From Eurosta solidaginis (lineage: Eukaryota; Arthropoda; Insecta; Diptera; Tephritidae): 64,000 nucleotides of DNA. This document shows positions 1 through 10,606 of the stretch, in pieces. Positions within the stretch are counted from its first letter, which is position 1; the number at the start of each line of letters is the position of its first letter. Made by a program: the position numbers and the translations under genes. Below the pieces are notes generated by a model. The model saw only the letters and a program-made list of their open reading frames with translations. It made no database searches and was not told where the DNA came from. Where the stretch lies: NCBI RefSeq assembly GCF_040869045.1, contig NC_090319.1:359121739-359185738 (forward strand), in the 5' to 3' direction.

Positions 1-130
1 AAGGCTACGTTCGGGTGTAACCGAACATTACATACACAGCTGAGAGCTTTGGAGACAAAATTAAGGAAAATCACCAAGTAGGAAAATGAACCTAGGGTAA
101 CCCTGGAATGTGGTTGTAGGGGTATCAAAT
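1..130 (-). mobile_element. DINE-1-like (Helitron-related) fragment, hairpin end
   Basis: The window opens inside the terminal part of the family found in full at 30717-32271. The stem-loop GTTCGGGTGTAACCGAAC lies at 9-26, followed by the same 'attacatacacagctgagagctt' block (split here by case only). Homology stops abruptly at about 130, where a GTT-rich LINE tail begins. Strand is given so that the GTCY repeats of full copies read on the sense strand, as in Drosophila DINE-1. It is non-coding. Confidence 0.65.
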
Positions 131-230
131 GTTGTTGTTGTTGTTGTAGCGATACGGTTGCTCCCCGAAGGCTTTGGGGAGTGTTATCGATGTGATGGTC
201 CTTTGTCTGATACAGCTGAACATAAAAAAA
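131..230 (-). mobile_element. LINE 3'-end fragment with (GTT)n tail
   Basis: A GTTGTTGTT run is followed by a block containing the hairpin ctcccc..ggggag and 'gatggtcctttg'. The same block occurs at 19555-19740, also behind a GTT run. Read on the minus strand it ends in CAACAACAAC, as 3' tails of jockey-type LINEs do. No coding sequence remains. The LINE identity is inferred from tail and repetition only. Confidence 0.4.
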
Positions 231-446
231 GAAAATGTTTATCGACGAGGGATAGACGAATTTTTTTATTAATAACAGAGGTTACTAAAGAGTTATCCAT
301 TTCAAAAAATAACGATTTATTAGAGAAAAGTTATCGATTATTTTAGAAAAGTTATAAAATTGTTATCGGAGTTGTTACCAATATATTAACAGTGTGCGAA
401 ATTATATCTCTTTGCCATCGAACTGCTTCAATTTGTATTAAAAACA
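231..446. repeat. TTATCG-rich interspersed segment
   Basis: No gene. The segment contains irregularly spaced copies of short motifs such as 'aaaagttatcgatt' and 'ttatcgg'. The same motif class fills 2088-2620, so it is probably a degenerate dispersed repeat. It shows no ORF or terminal repeats. Confidence 0.3.
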
Positions 447-1048
447 AGTAAAGGTGTCTAAGTTCGGGTGTAACCGAACACTATATACTCAGCGTGAGCT
501 TCAATTGCACATTTCATTTCTTAACACGTGGCACCGCCCGTTTAAATAAAAAATGTCTCCCCATTTCCTCTTACAATAAAACTTGATAAGGGAAGACAAT
601 TTTTTGCTAAGTTATAGGTTATTATTCTAGTCTACGACCCTTCTAAACTTGTTTTATATCTATATTGCCGTGGTCTTTAACCGGCTCCCGAAACAATTGC
701 TTAGACAAAAAAGGTGCGGTGCCACACCCATTTTTTCAAATTTAAGTGTTTTCCAATTTAATGTTATAATTCAATTTAGAAAGTAAAATTCTATTGATGC
801 AAAACTCTTCTTCGCTAGGATATAGTTTATTATTTTCGTCTAAGACCCTTTTAAAGACCTTTTATATAAAACTGGGCGTGGTCTTTAGCCGATCTCGTCC
901 ATTTTTTCTAGAAATATTTCCTGCTGTAGGGAAAATTTTTGTACCCAATTTTATTAAGATCCGTTAATTTTTCTTCGAATTATGGCTCCCGAAAGATAGA
1001 AAATTGCTTAGTAATAAAAGGGGCGGCGCCCCTTTATACCTGTACAAG
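447..1048 (-). mobile_element. DINE-1-like copy with internal deletion
   Basis: The terminal hairpin GTTCGGGTGTAACCGAAC is at 462-479, followed by blocks shared with 22331-23817, including 'gggcgtggtctttaaccg' and 'cttagacaaaaaagg'. At about 1022-1040 the copy jumps from 'ggggcggcgcc' directly to the far-end block 'tttatacctgtacaa', so roughly 900 bases found in the long copy are missing. The far end is cut at about 1048 by LTR-derived sequence. Confidence 0.65.
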
Positions 1049-1180
1049 CAACACTAAGGGAAACTATCATCTCTAAGCCGATGCTATGGCATTGACGAAC
1101 GAAATGGATGCACTAAAACGAAGGAAAGAATTTCGCAGAAAGAATGCAAGGGTGGTTTCAAGCCAGAGCACACTACTCTT

Positions 1181-1531
1181 GTGAAGCATCGGTACGGTAC
1201 TGATTATGCAAAGCCAATCCGTCAAGCGCAAGCTCTACGAAGTATTTCATTGGCCAAACAACAGAATGTGAGGGAACGGACCAGGGTAATGAGTAGTACG
1301 ATGAAACACAAGTACGATGAGAACAAAAATTCAGAAGGTTTATTGGAGGGAGATTTGGTACTGCTATACAACCCTCACCGGCGGAAAGGTGTTCCATCCA
1401 AATTTTGGTGCAGTCGGGAAGGCCCGTGCAGAGTTGTGAATAGGATCAGTGATGTCATATACCGTATACAAACTATTGGGAAACCACGAGATAGAAGGGT
1501 GGTTCATTTGGAGAGGCTAGCATCGTTTTGA
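1181..1531 (+). pseudogene. Integrase C-terminal fragment (Ty3/gypsy Pol)
   Basis: This is the last ~115 residues of a Ty3/gypsy integrase. The C-terminal DNA-binding (GPY/F-like) region is recognisable: GDLVLLYNPHRRKG at about residues 57-70, then EGPCRVV and RRVVHLERLASF at the end. The upstream zinc-binding and catalytic parts (D, D, E) are absent, so this cannot be an active integrase. The stop lies about 45 bases before the LTR, the normal position for the end of Pol. The annotated ATG is arbitrary, because the frame is a truncated interior piece. Confidence 0.75.
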
Positions 1532-1578
1532 TCGAGAGATTTGTCTGACCGAGACGATCAGACTTAGGCGGAGGGCAT

Positions 1579-2087
1579 TGTGACGAATATTGTCAACAGT
1601 AAGGGAAACTATCATCTCTAAGCCAATGCTATGGAGTGATTTGTATGCACATAAATAAATCAATCATTATGTCTACACAGATGTACGTACAGGCAGTGGA
1701 GAAGAGACGCACAAACACATGCAGGTATCTTATCTGAGATGCTCCCAAAAGTATGCAATTATAATTGTGTTCACACATACACGTACATATGACAAGCTAT
1801 AAACGTAGTAATATTATAGCTGATAACCAACTAGTTAATTCTAGAAATGGAAGCGCCTAGAAGATGCAAACGAGAAATCACAGAGTATAAAAGGCAGCAA
1901 CAGTAGAGGCGCGACAATCAGTTTTGATTTACGACGCTATCTGGCGAGCAATAGTAGAGTTATTGTGAAGAACTTTAATAAAGGCCATTTTTCATTATTC
2001 AATATTGGAGTTATTTATTCAACAGCTTAGCGATTCGAACATAGCAGAAGATTTTCATATAAGAGAATTTGCAGTAAATTCGTTACA
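1579..2087 (+). repeat. 3' LTR (TGTGACGAATA...TTCGTTACA family)
   Basis: This 509-bp sequence starts TGTGACGAATA and ends CGTTACA, so it has TG..CA termini. It contains 'cacagagtataaaaggcag' (TATA-box-like, 1882-1900) and 'aataaaggcc' (polyadenylation-signal-like, 1978-1987), and is preceded by a purine-rich tract. It is clearly homologous along its length to 7607-8217. Confidence 0.8.
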
Positions 2088-2800
2088 ATATCTAATTGCT
2101 AATGCAAACGTTATGCAATTATTACCGAAAGTTGTCGCTTTTGTATCGAAAAGTGTTCGCTTTGCTATTGAAAGGCATTACCAATTTCATATCGGCGTTT
2201 ATCTATTTTTTTCCGATTTGTGATTTAAGGATGTTGCATCGATTTGTTATCGGAATTTTACCAATTCTCCATCAATTTTTTATCGAAAAGTTATCGATTT
2301 GGTATCTATTTTTTATCCAAAAGTGAGCAATGTACTATCGATTTTTTTTATCGCTGTGTTCATATATCTATTCTTAGTGTTGCTTGCTTAACGAGTTTTA
2401 GCTCCTTAAAGTATGTTTTTAGTTCCCCAAATAGTTGAAAAAAGGGATTTCTGCAATAACAATTTGATTTATTAGCGACAACTTACAAGTTTGTTGCGTA
2501 ACAAAAACCAATAAAACTTCAATATAAAATCGATGACATTTCGGTAACCCAAGCCGATAAAAACCCGATTACTAATCGATAACAATACGTTATCGATAAT
2601 AAGCCCGCGAAGAACTTCCCATAAAGACCGAAATTGTTTGTTTCTGGTAACGCTACATCTGTTGTGGTTTAACTTCAATACCTGGGAGATAGATAGCAGA
2701 ACCGTACTTATTGTTGCCACGCAAATTTTCAGAAATTTTACGAAGTTTCTATTGTTCGGCATAAAATTAATCCTAGCGGCAAATTTCAGCACTTTATAAA
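2088..2800. repeat. TTATCG-rich segment, no gene
   Basis: The segment is dominated by scattered motifs 'ttatcgaaaagttatcgatt', 'ttaccgaaag' and, from 2480, their complements such as 'aatcgataac'. Short open frames here are by-products of this composition. I see no protein homology. Confidence 0.35.
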
Positions 2801-3370
2801 TATTTGTTAAAGCATTGTCCCAGTTTTTCCATTTTTCGAAATTTTCTATATCGAGTGTCTGTGGTTATTATCTGATTTCGGCCATTTTCAATACCATTAT
2901 ATTTTGAGTTCAGCTCGTACTAAATTTGGTGAGTATAAAAATAAAAAAAATAAATGTAAGGCGCGATAACCTCCGAAGAGATCTAAGGCCGAGCTTCTCT
3001 TCCAATTTGCGTCGTGCTCCTCTTGATTTTCCCTACAAATTTTCCGGACGGGACCTACATGTTTTATGCCGACCCCGAATGGCATCTGCAAGGCAGATGA
3101 GTTTTCATAGAGTGCTTTTCATGGCAGAAATACACTCGGAGCGCTTGCCAGACACTGCCGAGGGGCGACCCCGCTTAGAAAAATTTTCTTCTAATTGAAA
3201 AACCGTATTTCTAAAATTTGGATGTTGCTTTGTCCGTGGTTTGAACCCAGGGCATACGGTGTGGTAGGCGGAGCACGCTACCATCACACCACGGTGACCG
3301 CCATTGGTGAGTATATCTCAAATTATTGTGCTAACGGATGGAAGGAAGGGAAGACGGAAGACTGAATATA
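2800..3370 (-). mobile_element. DINE-1-like fragment interrupted by a SINE
   Basis: 2800-2937 carries the blocks 'tttttcgaaattttc' and 'ctaaatttggtgag'. 3304-3370 resumes with 'ggtgagtatatctcaa' and 'gctaacggatgg', the usual continuation toward the GGAC repeats. The SINE at 2938-3303 separates the halves. Both ends of the element are missing. Confidence 0.6.
2938..3303 (-). mobile_element. tRNA-derived SINE with 12-bp target duplication
   Basis: On the minus strand the head reads as a tRNA-like pol III promoter: an A-box-like 'gatggtagcgtgctccgcc' followed by a B-box-like 'ggttcaaaccacgg' about 35 bases later. The body contains conserved blocks seen in five other copies ('gcttctcttccaatttgcg', 'aagagatctaaggc' on the plus strand) and the 3' end is a TTTA-type tail. 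The 12-base TTGGTGAGTATA at 2926-2937 is repeated at 3304-3315, a target-site duplication within DINE-like sequence. It encodes no protein and would depend on a LINE for movement. Confidence 0.85.
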
Positions 3371-5085
3371 AAAAATGGAATTTTTTTCTTACAAATTTGA
3401 GGTACTTCAGCTTTTATCCTGAATCCTTATGAAATTTGCTAAGCAGATAAATTTTTGCTAAGAAACTTTGTTCTTGCAGATTTGTGCGATGGAGCGACTT
3501 TACCTGCCTGGTACTTATTAAGGTAAGAGGCGCTTAATAGTTAAAGCGGTTTTGACCGCCCAAAACAGCGTGTTAGTCCTGGCTGGGTTACGACATACGC
3601 CACCAATATATTCCAGTACTTCAAAAGGTAAAAAGAATAGTCGGGGTAGGTACAGCTTATAACGACCATCTTTACAATTTCTGAATATTCCATACTGGCA
3701 AAGTGTTGAGGTCCACACATTTTTCGAAGCTCTTTTCCTCGAATACTCTAAAAACCGTTTCAGTTGGTGTTCTAATTAACTCTTCAGAATTTGAGTTTAT
3801 CAATAGTGCTGAGTATGCCAAAGCGGAAGAGCGCTGACTTTTCGTTTAATTTGTAACAAAGTATACCTTGTAGTTGAGGCCAGGCATAGATGGCAAAAAT
3901 CTTGTTTCAAAGTAATTTATTAGCTTATTTCAGACAGCAAAGGAAGTAGTAAATGTGCCATACAAGACACTATCTTCAATCGTACCGCCTTGTCCTATTT
4001 GCATATGCGTTTGTAAAACTAAATTTCTCATATTAACTTGTATCTACGAAAACGAGTATGACGTAAATCACAGCTGCCCCACTACTCCGATTTAATAAAT
4101 TTAGTTTCGTTAGTAAAACAAGATGTGTCACGCATAAATAAATATCAAAGAACAAATTATCGTTTAACCTCAGATCTAATCTTTACCATCTTGATATTCG
4201 TACAATCTCTTCCCAGAGGTATCACAAGGCGGCGACAAAAGAATGTCCAGTGGCGTGACCGGCATACAAAAATTGGTTGCGTTGTATTGAAGCATTTGAT
4301 GAGTATATGTTCTCATGTAAGTAGATCTGTGTTCGTAAATATTGAGCTCGCATACCAATAAATTGCTTAAAGTGTAAGATTCCAGGGCGCACACATGCAA
4401 ACATACAAAAATAGTTGCAATCGGTTAGGATATATGTATAGTAGCAAATAATCGGAAGAAGATAAAAGAGATGTTATAATATGGAAGACTACATTTGTAT
4501 ATATGTGTGTGTGTATATGTACATATCTGGCGGTAAGGATATGGTTACGGAAGACTACATTCGACATGTCATTCAGCTACTTATTTGAGCATGGCTACAC
4601 ACTTAATCAATGACCTTCAAAGGTTAGAAAATTCAGTCTATTTTGCAGTTAAGTTACTGTTCACGTAGAGCAAACTATCAGTAAATGGACATTAAAAAAT
4701 AATGTTAACTGTTTTTGTTACTTACACAAATACCATAAATAGTTCAGTTAGGACATTAACTCCCGTTTGTGGTACATTGGTGTTCGCCTTGGTTTAATGT
4801 TTAGTGAGTAATGTGCTTGCCTGCACAAGTAAGGAAGTAAAACATATGGGTATAAATAGGGTCGGATCTCAGAAATGGTTTGGCATGGCCCTCTCTAACA
4901 GAATTACTTAGACAAATTAAATATTGCCTTTACAAAAAAAAAAAAAAAAAAAAAAAACCACAAAATGTTGAAATTTCTTACTCCTCTGTACTGGTTGAAT
5001 CAGTGGCTGATTGGTTTTTTTTCACATATCTAATAACGGACCACTGAGCGCGCTTTGTCTGTTAGGTGGTCGTACAACTAAGATG
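3371..5085. other. Non-coding interval, no gene seen
   Basis: I see only AT-rich sequence here: a short TG/TA microsatellite near 4498-4525 and a poly(A) run of about 24 at 4937-4960 that could be an old retroposon tail. Six-frame translations show no recognisable protein. Confidence 0.5.
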
Positions 5086-6030
5086 GTTAGGTTAGGTTAG
5101 GTTAAAGTGGCTGCCTCCAGAAGTGTGAGGGACACACATAGGCCGGCTGGTCCATTGTGATACCATTGTGTGGGCTATAGCCCTTCCTCCTTTAGATGTG
5201 TAGGAATTTGAAGCAATTTGACCTTCTGATATAGCGCAAAATATTTTCGATTTCCGCAGAGCCAAGTTCTTCTAAGCATTCGATGAAATACTTATTCAGA
5301 CATTACAAAAGGTATACTGGCCAGAGCATTGCATCTACAGATGAAGTGCTCGACGCTTTCTATCTCCTCTTCATCCCTGCAGTTCCGACAAATATCGTTG
5401 GTTGGAATTCCCATGCGTTCGCCGTGTATTCCCATCAGGCAGTGGCCCGTTAGTATCCCGATCAGTGGATGTAAAGAGAGACGGTTGAGGTTAATGGGGA
5501 ACCTAGTTCGATTCTCATTTATCCGAGATTTGTTTGGACATGTGGGTTGCAGCGTCCATATAGAATTCGGCTTCTTGGTGGAAAATGATGTGTGGCAGTA
5601 TTTGCACGCAGCAAAAGGGGGACCAATGTCCTACCACTGGCTTAGCTCTATCTATTCAGTAACCTACCTCCTTAGTTCATCGGCAGCACAGTTCACAGGT
5701 ACACCGCTATGACCTGGGATCCATACAACAACTTTCTCGCAACGCAATGCAAGCTCGTTTAGGGTCTGTCTATATTCTATTGCTAATTTAGATGAAGTGT
5801 GCTTGCCTTGGAGGGCTTTTATTGCCGCTTGACTGCCAGAGTAAATTGCTACTGATGTGGGCGGCCTCCATTATTGCAGTTAATTCCGCCTGGAAGACGC
5901 TACAGTCGCTTTGCAGCCCTATGTTAAGGGAAAGTGAAAGATCCTCTGGGTAGATTCTACTGCCCACGTTACCACTGAGCTTGGAGCCATCCGTAAAGAT
6001 GTTCGTGCACTCTGGGTCTAGGTTAGTGGC
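5086..6030 (-). pseudogene. LINE ORF2 remnant: RNase H and C-terminal zinc motif
   Basis: Read on the minus strand, 6030 to about 5640 encodes a degraded RNase H domain: IFTDGSKLSGNVG (first Asp), VFQAELTAI (Glu), YSGSQAAIKAL and WIPGHSGVPVN..ADEL. The second catalytic Asp is Gly in YSGSQAA. Further on come LTGHCLMG and a C-terminal zinc motif, CRNC..VEHFICRC. This order fits the 3' half of an R1/LOA/I-type non-LTR retrotransposon. Several stops and frameshifts break the frame. The minus-strand 3' end is a CCTAACCTAACC tail at 5086-5104. Confidence 0.7.
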
Positions 6031-6054
6031 GTTATCTCATACGTTTATTTTTAA

Positions 6055-6300
6055 GGTTATTCGCGAGAAAAGTTGTTCTAAAGATTTATGGCCCCTACGG
6101 GTCGCCAACGAAAAGCATCAAAGATGATTCAATGATGATGATGTACGAGCTACATAGTCCAGCCAATGAAAAGTGTTTATTGGATCCCGCTTGTGGAAAC
6201 AGAGGAAGAGGGCGCCCACCTTTTAACTGGAAGAACCACGCGGAAGACTTATTAGATTGCCTTTGTGTGATCAATTGGCACAACTAAGGCTAAGGAAGAA
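6055..6300 (+). pseudogene. RTE-like LINE, C-terminal end of ORF2
   Basis: The plus strand reads RKVVLKIYGP, then in shifted frame GRGRPPFNWKNHAEDLL and VINWHN. This is the characteristic tail (FERKVLRKIYGP .. GRPxxRWxDxVxxDL .. NW) of RTE-type reverse transcriptases, also seen at 57090-57420. It is about 80 residues with frameshifts and no catalytic core. Confidence 0.55.
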
Positions 6301-7606
6301 GCGACTAGCGCACTTTTGTGGATGGCAATAATCTTTTAGATGAATCCAATTAAATAAGTTAGTAAGTTTTATGCCAGGGTCGACCGACGGGACTGGCAGA
6401 ATACGAGCTCGGTACGGGTACTGATGGCAGGTAATGCTGCGAGTTTCACTTTCCCCAAGATATTGCAAGATGTAGCGGAATATTTCCTAACTAGAGCTAG
6501 TTGATCGTAGCAGTCCCCTTTCAGAATATGTCTAGCAAAAGTGGTTTAGCATCCTTTCAGATTCAAAATGCTGTGGGGTGAATCAATTATCATATCGCTT
6601 AATTCAAAAGGCTTCCGTCGTCTTGGAAGAGGAGAGCAAAACTGAAGTAGTTAGAACGCAACACTTCAATACGGAATGTATTGTGAAAGCGGAGGGCTCT
6701 GTTAGGGACAATGAAAATTAACTGACAAAGAAGCTCAGAACAGTCAATAGCACCAGATATTATATCAAAAATAAACATTAAGCCCTGAACAGAACGCCTG
6801 ACTTCAAGTAGCAAGCCATTGATAAGCATGTATCTCGCATTGTAGGATGACATGGGATGATGAAAGTGTAGAGGTTGAAGAGCAAACCGTATGAATTCAA
6901 TTGAATTGTTGATAATGTTTTATAATAAATCTCTCATCTCACAGCAGACTAAAGCAGAGAGCACGTTCTGTGTTCGTGTTTGAAGTTTGTTCTTGTTCAA
7001 GCTAACACGACTTGAACATATTAAAGTGGAGGTGGAGAAGGAGGTTGACCTAGAACCAAAGTGTCCACATTGAACTGTCTAGGCCGTCCCGCCCCAATCC
7101 CCTGGTCCGATGAGGAACTTAGGGTCGCCAGAGCCTCGCCTGCTCAAAAAACATGACTCGCCAATGGTAGATTAGGTTTGCAATTGGGTTGGAATAGCTA
7201 TACGTGCTGACAACCCCTTTTAAAATTTTGCGGTACCCAACCCCTTGAATCATCGTTTCGATGATGGGTGCACTCAACGGATTTTTTTATAAAAGGGATA
7301 AATTGTATTTAAGTATATACATATATACATATGTAGGTATATCATATTTAAGGAAATATAAAGTCACGCTGCTCTTGTCATAGGCCTTAGGAATAATTAG
7401 CTTAGTACATAACAACAAGTCTGATCGTTGTTTACTTAAAAAGGCAGCTTAGGGTATCATCACCTTCATCACTGTCATCGTATGTCAGCGCCTTTTTCAA
7501 AAAGTGTCAGAAATTTATATTTGCTTGCTAAATATTTAATTTGTAAGTGATGGCGATGTGTTGACACTGATGTAACCTTTCTGCTTTCAATTTATGTGAT
7601 ACATAC
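6301..7606. other. Non-coding interval, no gene seen
   Basis: The interval has no credible ORF. Around 7080-7270 a GC-richer patch ('gggtcgccagagcctcgcct', 'aaccccttgaatc') resembles untranslated LINE sequence I associate with tephritids, but I cannot prove it here. A TA/CA microsatellite lies at 7315-7345. Confidence 0.35.
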
Positions 7607-8217
7607 TGTGACGAATATTAGTGACACTAAGTGATACTCCCATCACTAATCTGATACTAAGTAAATAAAGCCACAACAACAATGAAGCAAGCTGCTGCAC
7701 TTGTATGTACGTAATCGAATAAATGATTATGTCTACACATATGTACGTACACGCAGCAGAAAAGAGATGCACAAACACATGCAGATATCTTATCTGAGAT
7801 GCTCCCAAAAGTATGCAATTGTAATTGTGGAAGTGTCGCTCACAAATACACGCATATGAGAAGCTATATACGTGCATCTGTAGTTATAATTATATGGCGG
7901 TAACTAAGTAAATTCTGGAAGCACCTAGAAGATGCCACGAGAAATCACAGAGTAAAAAAGCACCACCGGTAGAGGCGCTAGTAGCAGTTTTCAGTTAAGC
8001 ACGCTATTTGTCGGGCAATAAGTCAGTTTCATTTGAGCTATCAATCAGTTTGGTTATTAAGCAAGCTATTCGTTGCAAAGTATAAGTGTTATTGTGAAGT
8101 ACTTTAATAAAGGCCATTTTTCTATTATTCAATATTGGAGTAATTTACTCAACAGTTTAGCGATACCAATGTTGGCAGAAGATTGCAAATAAGGGGAATT
8201 GCAGTAAATTCGTTACA
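7607..8217 (+). mobile_element. Solo LTR with 4-bp TSD ATAC
   Basis: This 611-bp LTR starts TGTGACGAATATTA and ends TTCGTTACA. It is homologous to 1579-2087 and flanked by ATAC on both sides (7603-7606 and 8218-8221). It has no internal sequence, so it is a product of LTR-LTR recombination. The 4-bp duplication is typical of Ty3/gypsy integration. It contains 'actttaataaaggcc' near its polyadenylation region, as the other copies do. Confidence 0.85.
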
Positions 8218-8339
8218 ATACCATATAAAAAGTACGATTTTTTCAGGACGCATTCGGTATTTGTCACGGAAAGTCATGACTCTAATAGCGTTTGAAAGCC
8301 ATAATAACATGGTAAAGCTAGAGTAGCCGCTGCGTTTTA

Positions 8340-8960
8340 ATTTCTTGGACTATGTTGATGTCTGCGTAAAGCTCGCACAGCCCATCATTAAATCTTCTCC
8401 GTTACTCACCGGCACTAGTGCGTAAATGTACCATAGGGCAAGAGGGAGTCTTCGCTGGATTTCAGAGCTGATGTTTGAGTTAATGCTGGTTCCCAAATAA
8501 ACGAAGTCCTTCACTTTATCGAAATTACGTGGCGTGATTGCCAAGGCGCAATTTTTGCAGGATGACAGCAGTTACCATGTTTTGTCCCACTCACAATCAA
8601 ATCATTTCCGCTTCCATTTCTAGCTTGAAGTAAGCAGTACTTATGCCGCTGGCGTTCAGGTCGATGATATTAATGTCATCAGCATGCCCAGTAATTACAC
8701 GCTTCTATGGAATATTGTCCCAGAGCGGTAAGTTCTGCCGCTTTAATTTTCTCCAGCGCAAATTGAAGAAATCGCTCGATAGGGGGTCACCCTGTCTGAA
8801 ACCTCGTTTAGTTTTGAAAGGCTCGTGGAGGTCTTTCCCAATTCTAACTGAGCTAATGGTTGAGCAGCAACGGAAATTTGAAAATGGGTATAAGGTTTGC
8901 GTGGAAATAAAATTTGGACATAGCGGCCTGTAGGCAGCTTTAAAGGCGACGAAGAGGTGG
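8340..8960 (-). pseudogene. RTE-like LINE reverse transcriptase fragment
   Basis: The minus strand, from high to low coordinates, reads RGFRQGDPLS (RT block before the catalytic site, about 8800), then GHADDINIIDLNA (the Y/F-x-D-D block with His for the usual Tyr or Phe, about 8665-8700), then KDFVYLGTSINSN (about 8485-8525). The order matches RTE-type LINE RT and thumb. The frame changes several times and stops occur, so it is inactive. The linker at 9340-9600 probably belongs to the same insertion. Confidence 0.7.
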
Positions 8961-9014
8961 TGCGTGTCAATTGTTTTTCAACGAAGAATATTACACGAAC
9001 ATAACCTGCAGCTC

Positions 9015-9295
9015 GATGTGGAGAGATATCACACACACACACATGTAGTTATCAGCCGAAGTTGTTACTCACACATGCACACGCATATGGCAAAATAACC
9101 AAGTATGCGATAAAACTGTTCCATCTTCGTGAAAAGTCTAGACCTTTGGAAAAATATGCGTACCAAGAAAATAGCCTAAATAAAGATCATTTTGCAATAC
9201 TGAATATTGGAGCGATTTATTCAACAGTTCAGCGATTCGAACATTAGCAGAAGGTGTAGAACTATCAGGAATTTGGCAGAATTCGTTGCACTATT
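9015..9295 (+). repeat. Divergent partial LTR interrupting a LINE
   Basis: 9180-9292 aligns with the 3' part of the LTR family ('aataaagatcattttgcaa', 'tattcaacagttcagcga', 'gcagaattcgttgca'). 9058-9090 matches the 'cacacatgcacacgcatatg' block. It lies between the RT and linker parts of a minus-strand LINE, so it probably inserted there. The 5' end is too decayed to place, and it is more diverged than the copies at 1579 and 7607. Confidence 0.55.
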
Positions 9296-9339
9296 CTGAC
9301 TTCATCATAACGGGTGGAAGACATTAATTCCTTTATCAT

Positions 9340-9600
9340 CGATTTCAGGCCGGGCTAATCTTCCCTCAGCTGTACATCGGTGGCTCCATTTAGGAGAGCA
9401 AAAAAATGTTCCCTGTATAGTATGAATAATCTCTGGAAATCTATTACAAGGTCGCCGTTTTCGTTCTTACAGAAGTTTGCCCCGAACTTAAAACCTTCCG
9501 TCGTTTGAGTGAAATTAGTTTTCGATACGCGATAATACAAAACGTTAAGGCCGACCTTTTACATTTTAGTGAACAATTTTTCAGCTTCGCTACCACTATA
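9340..9600 (-). pseudogene. RTE-like LINE, endonuclease-RT linker fragment
   Basis: The minus strand reads GFKFGANFCKNENGDLV then YREHFFALLNG. This corresponds to the spacer between endonuclease and RT in RTE-like LINEs (related to VTDVQRVLSLWKEQFAVLLN at 51440-51510). It is collinear with the RT fragment at 8340-8960, separated by the LTR fragment. One open stretch of 61 codons remains. Confidence 0.55.
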
Positions 9601-9904
9601 GCTGAGTGAGCTAGAGCATGAAAAATTGAAAGCTCTTCTCTGAGCTAGCTTGTGTTTTAGAGCGGCTCTACTCTATGTCCTGCTCATATTCAGAGCCGAA
9701 GAAGTAGCAGAGTATATTTTTCACTGGTACTGCTACTCTGGTTTTGCCAACGAAAACACTGATTTTCGGAATTTCTTTACATTGAAAAATATGCTACTGC
9801 CAAACCAGTATGTAAAAAATTGACGTGATTCTTAAAATTTTCCTTACTCCGGGGACAAATGGACTAGTATTCATCGGTTCATCCAATGATTCAAACCTTT
9901 TTAT

Positions 9905-10141
9905 TAGATTTAAAATTTTTGAGGCCTCTCACTCTTCCCGTTCTCTTGTTATTTTTATACTTCTCAAAAGTCCTCTCTATCTTTTTGCCCAACTTACTGC
10001 TTCTCTTACTTGTCCTCTTCGCTTTACACTTAGTCCTCATCTCCTTGCGGTGATCGGTACCCCTCTCCTACTTCCTCACCCTATTTTTCTTATATCTCTT
10101 CTTCTTCTTTTTGTTCTTGTTACTCTCCTTCTCATTACAAA
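9905..10141. repeat. Pyrimidine-rich tract
   Basis: The plus strand is mostly C and T ('ctcactcttcccgttctctt'). It resembles the longer polypyrimidine stretch on the other side of the gypsy insertion (from 19320). The 140-codon frame here is low complexity and not a credible gene. Confidence 0.5.
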
Positions 10142-10281
10142 TCTCGTCTTCCAACGGCATCTACAAGGCATACAAATTTTCATTGCGAAACCTTTCTTGA
10201 CAGAAATACAATGTTTGCAAATCAGTGCCGAGGAGCGACCTTGCTAATAAAACTTTGCTCCAATTGAAAAAATTTGTGTAT
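10142..10281 (-). mobile_element. SINE body, half split off by the gypsy insertion
   Basis: The segment matches SINE blocks ('cggcatctacaaggca', 'gtgccgaggagcgacc', 'ccaattgaaaaa') in minus orientation. The next expected block ('tttctaaa..ttgctttgcccgg') is found only after the 3' LTR, at 19299-19345. The 9-kb retrotransposon therefore sits inside this SINE. Confidence 0.75.
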
Positions 10282-10603
10282 GAAGGGTTAAGGCAAATAC
10301 AACCCTATACACGTTAGGACAGACTGGACGAAACGTTGCCAAACTTAACCAACGCCAACTACAAAACGATACGAACAGCTAACGAACGATTCAAAAAGGA
10401 CAGTTGAACACGGACACCCAATCTCGACGGACGCGCGCGCTAATATAAAAAGTATTCGATACAACTTTAATTAAAGTTATCAATTTAACTATACTGAACT
10501 TAAAATAATTTATCTACTATTAATCTAAACTATGTACTATTATTAACATTCTTATATTACAAAATAAAATGAATTAATAAACAATAAAATAAAAAGCACT
10601 ACA
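10282..10603 (+). repeat. 5' LTR of the gypsy element
   Basis: This 322-bp sequence starts GAAGGGTTAAGGC and ends CACTACA. It carries 'ctaatataaaaagtattc' (TATA-like, 10440-10457) and several AATAAA-type signals near 10563-10590. The exact first base is uncertain by one or two nucleotides, because there is no TG start shared by both copies. Confidence 0.85.
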
Positions 10604-10606
10604 ATT

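Larger units (their letters stand above)
1049..2087 (+). mobile_element. Ty3/gypsy LTR-retrotransposon remnant
   Basis: This is an integrase C-terminal coding remnant followed by a polypurine tract (1565-1576) and a complete 3' LTR. A 37-base stretch at 1052-1088 repeats LTR sequence at 1600-1636 with one mismatch, so the left end probably retains a scrap of the 5' LTR with most of the interior deleted. The LTR family is the same as the solo LTRs at 7607 and 46969. Confidence 0.7.

Noticed and set aside
5329..5712. 127-codon plus-strand frame
   Set aside because: It is the antisense shadow of the RNase H-bearing LINE remnant on the minus strand.
9825..10247. 140-codon plus-strand frame
   Set aside because: Its Leu/Ser/Phe-rich product simply translates a polypyrimidine tract and runs into SINE sequence.
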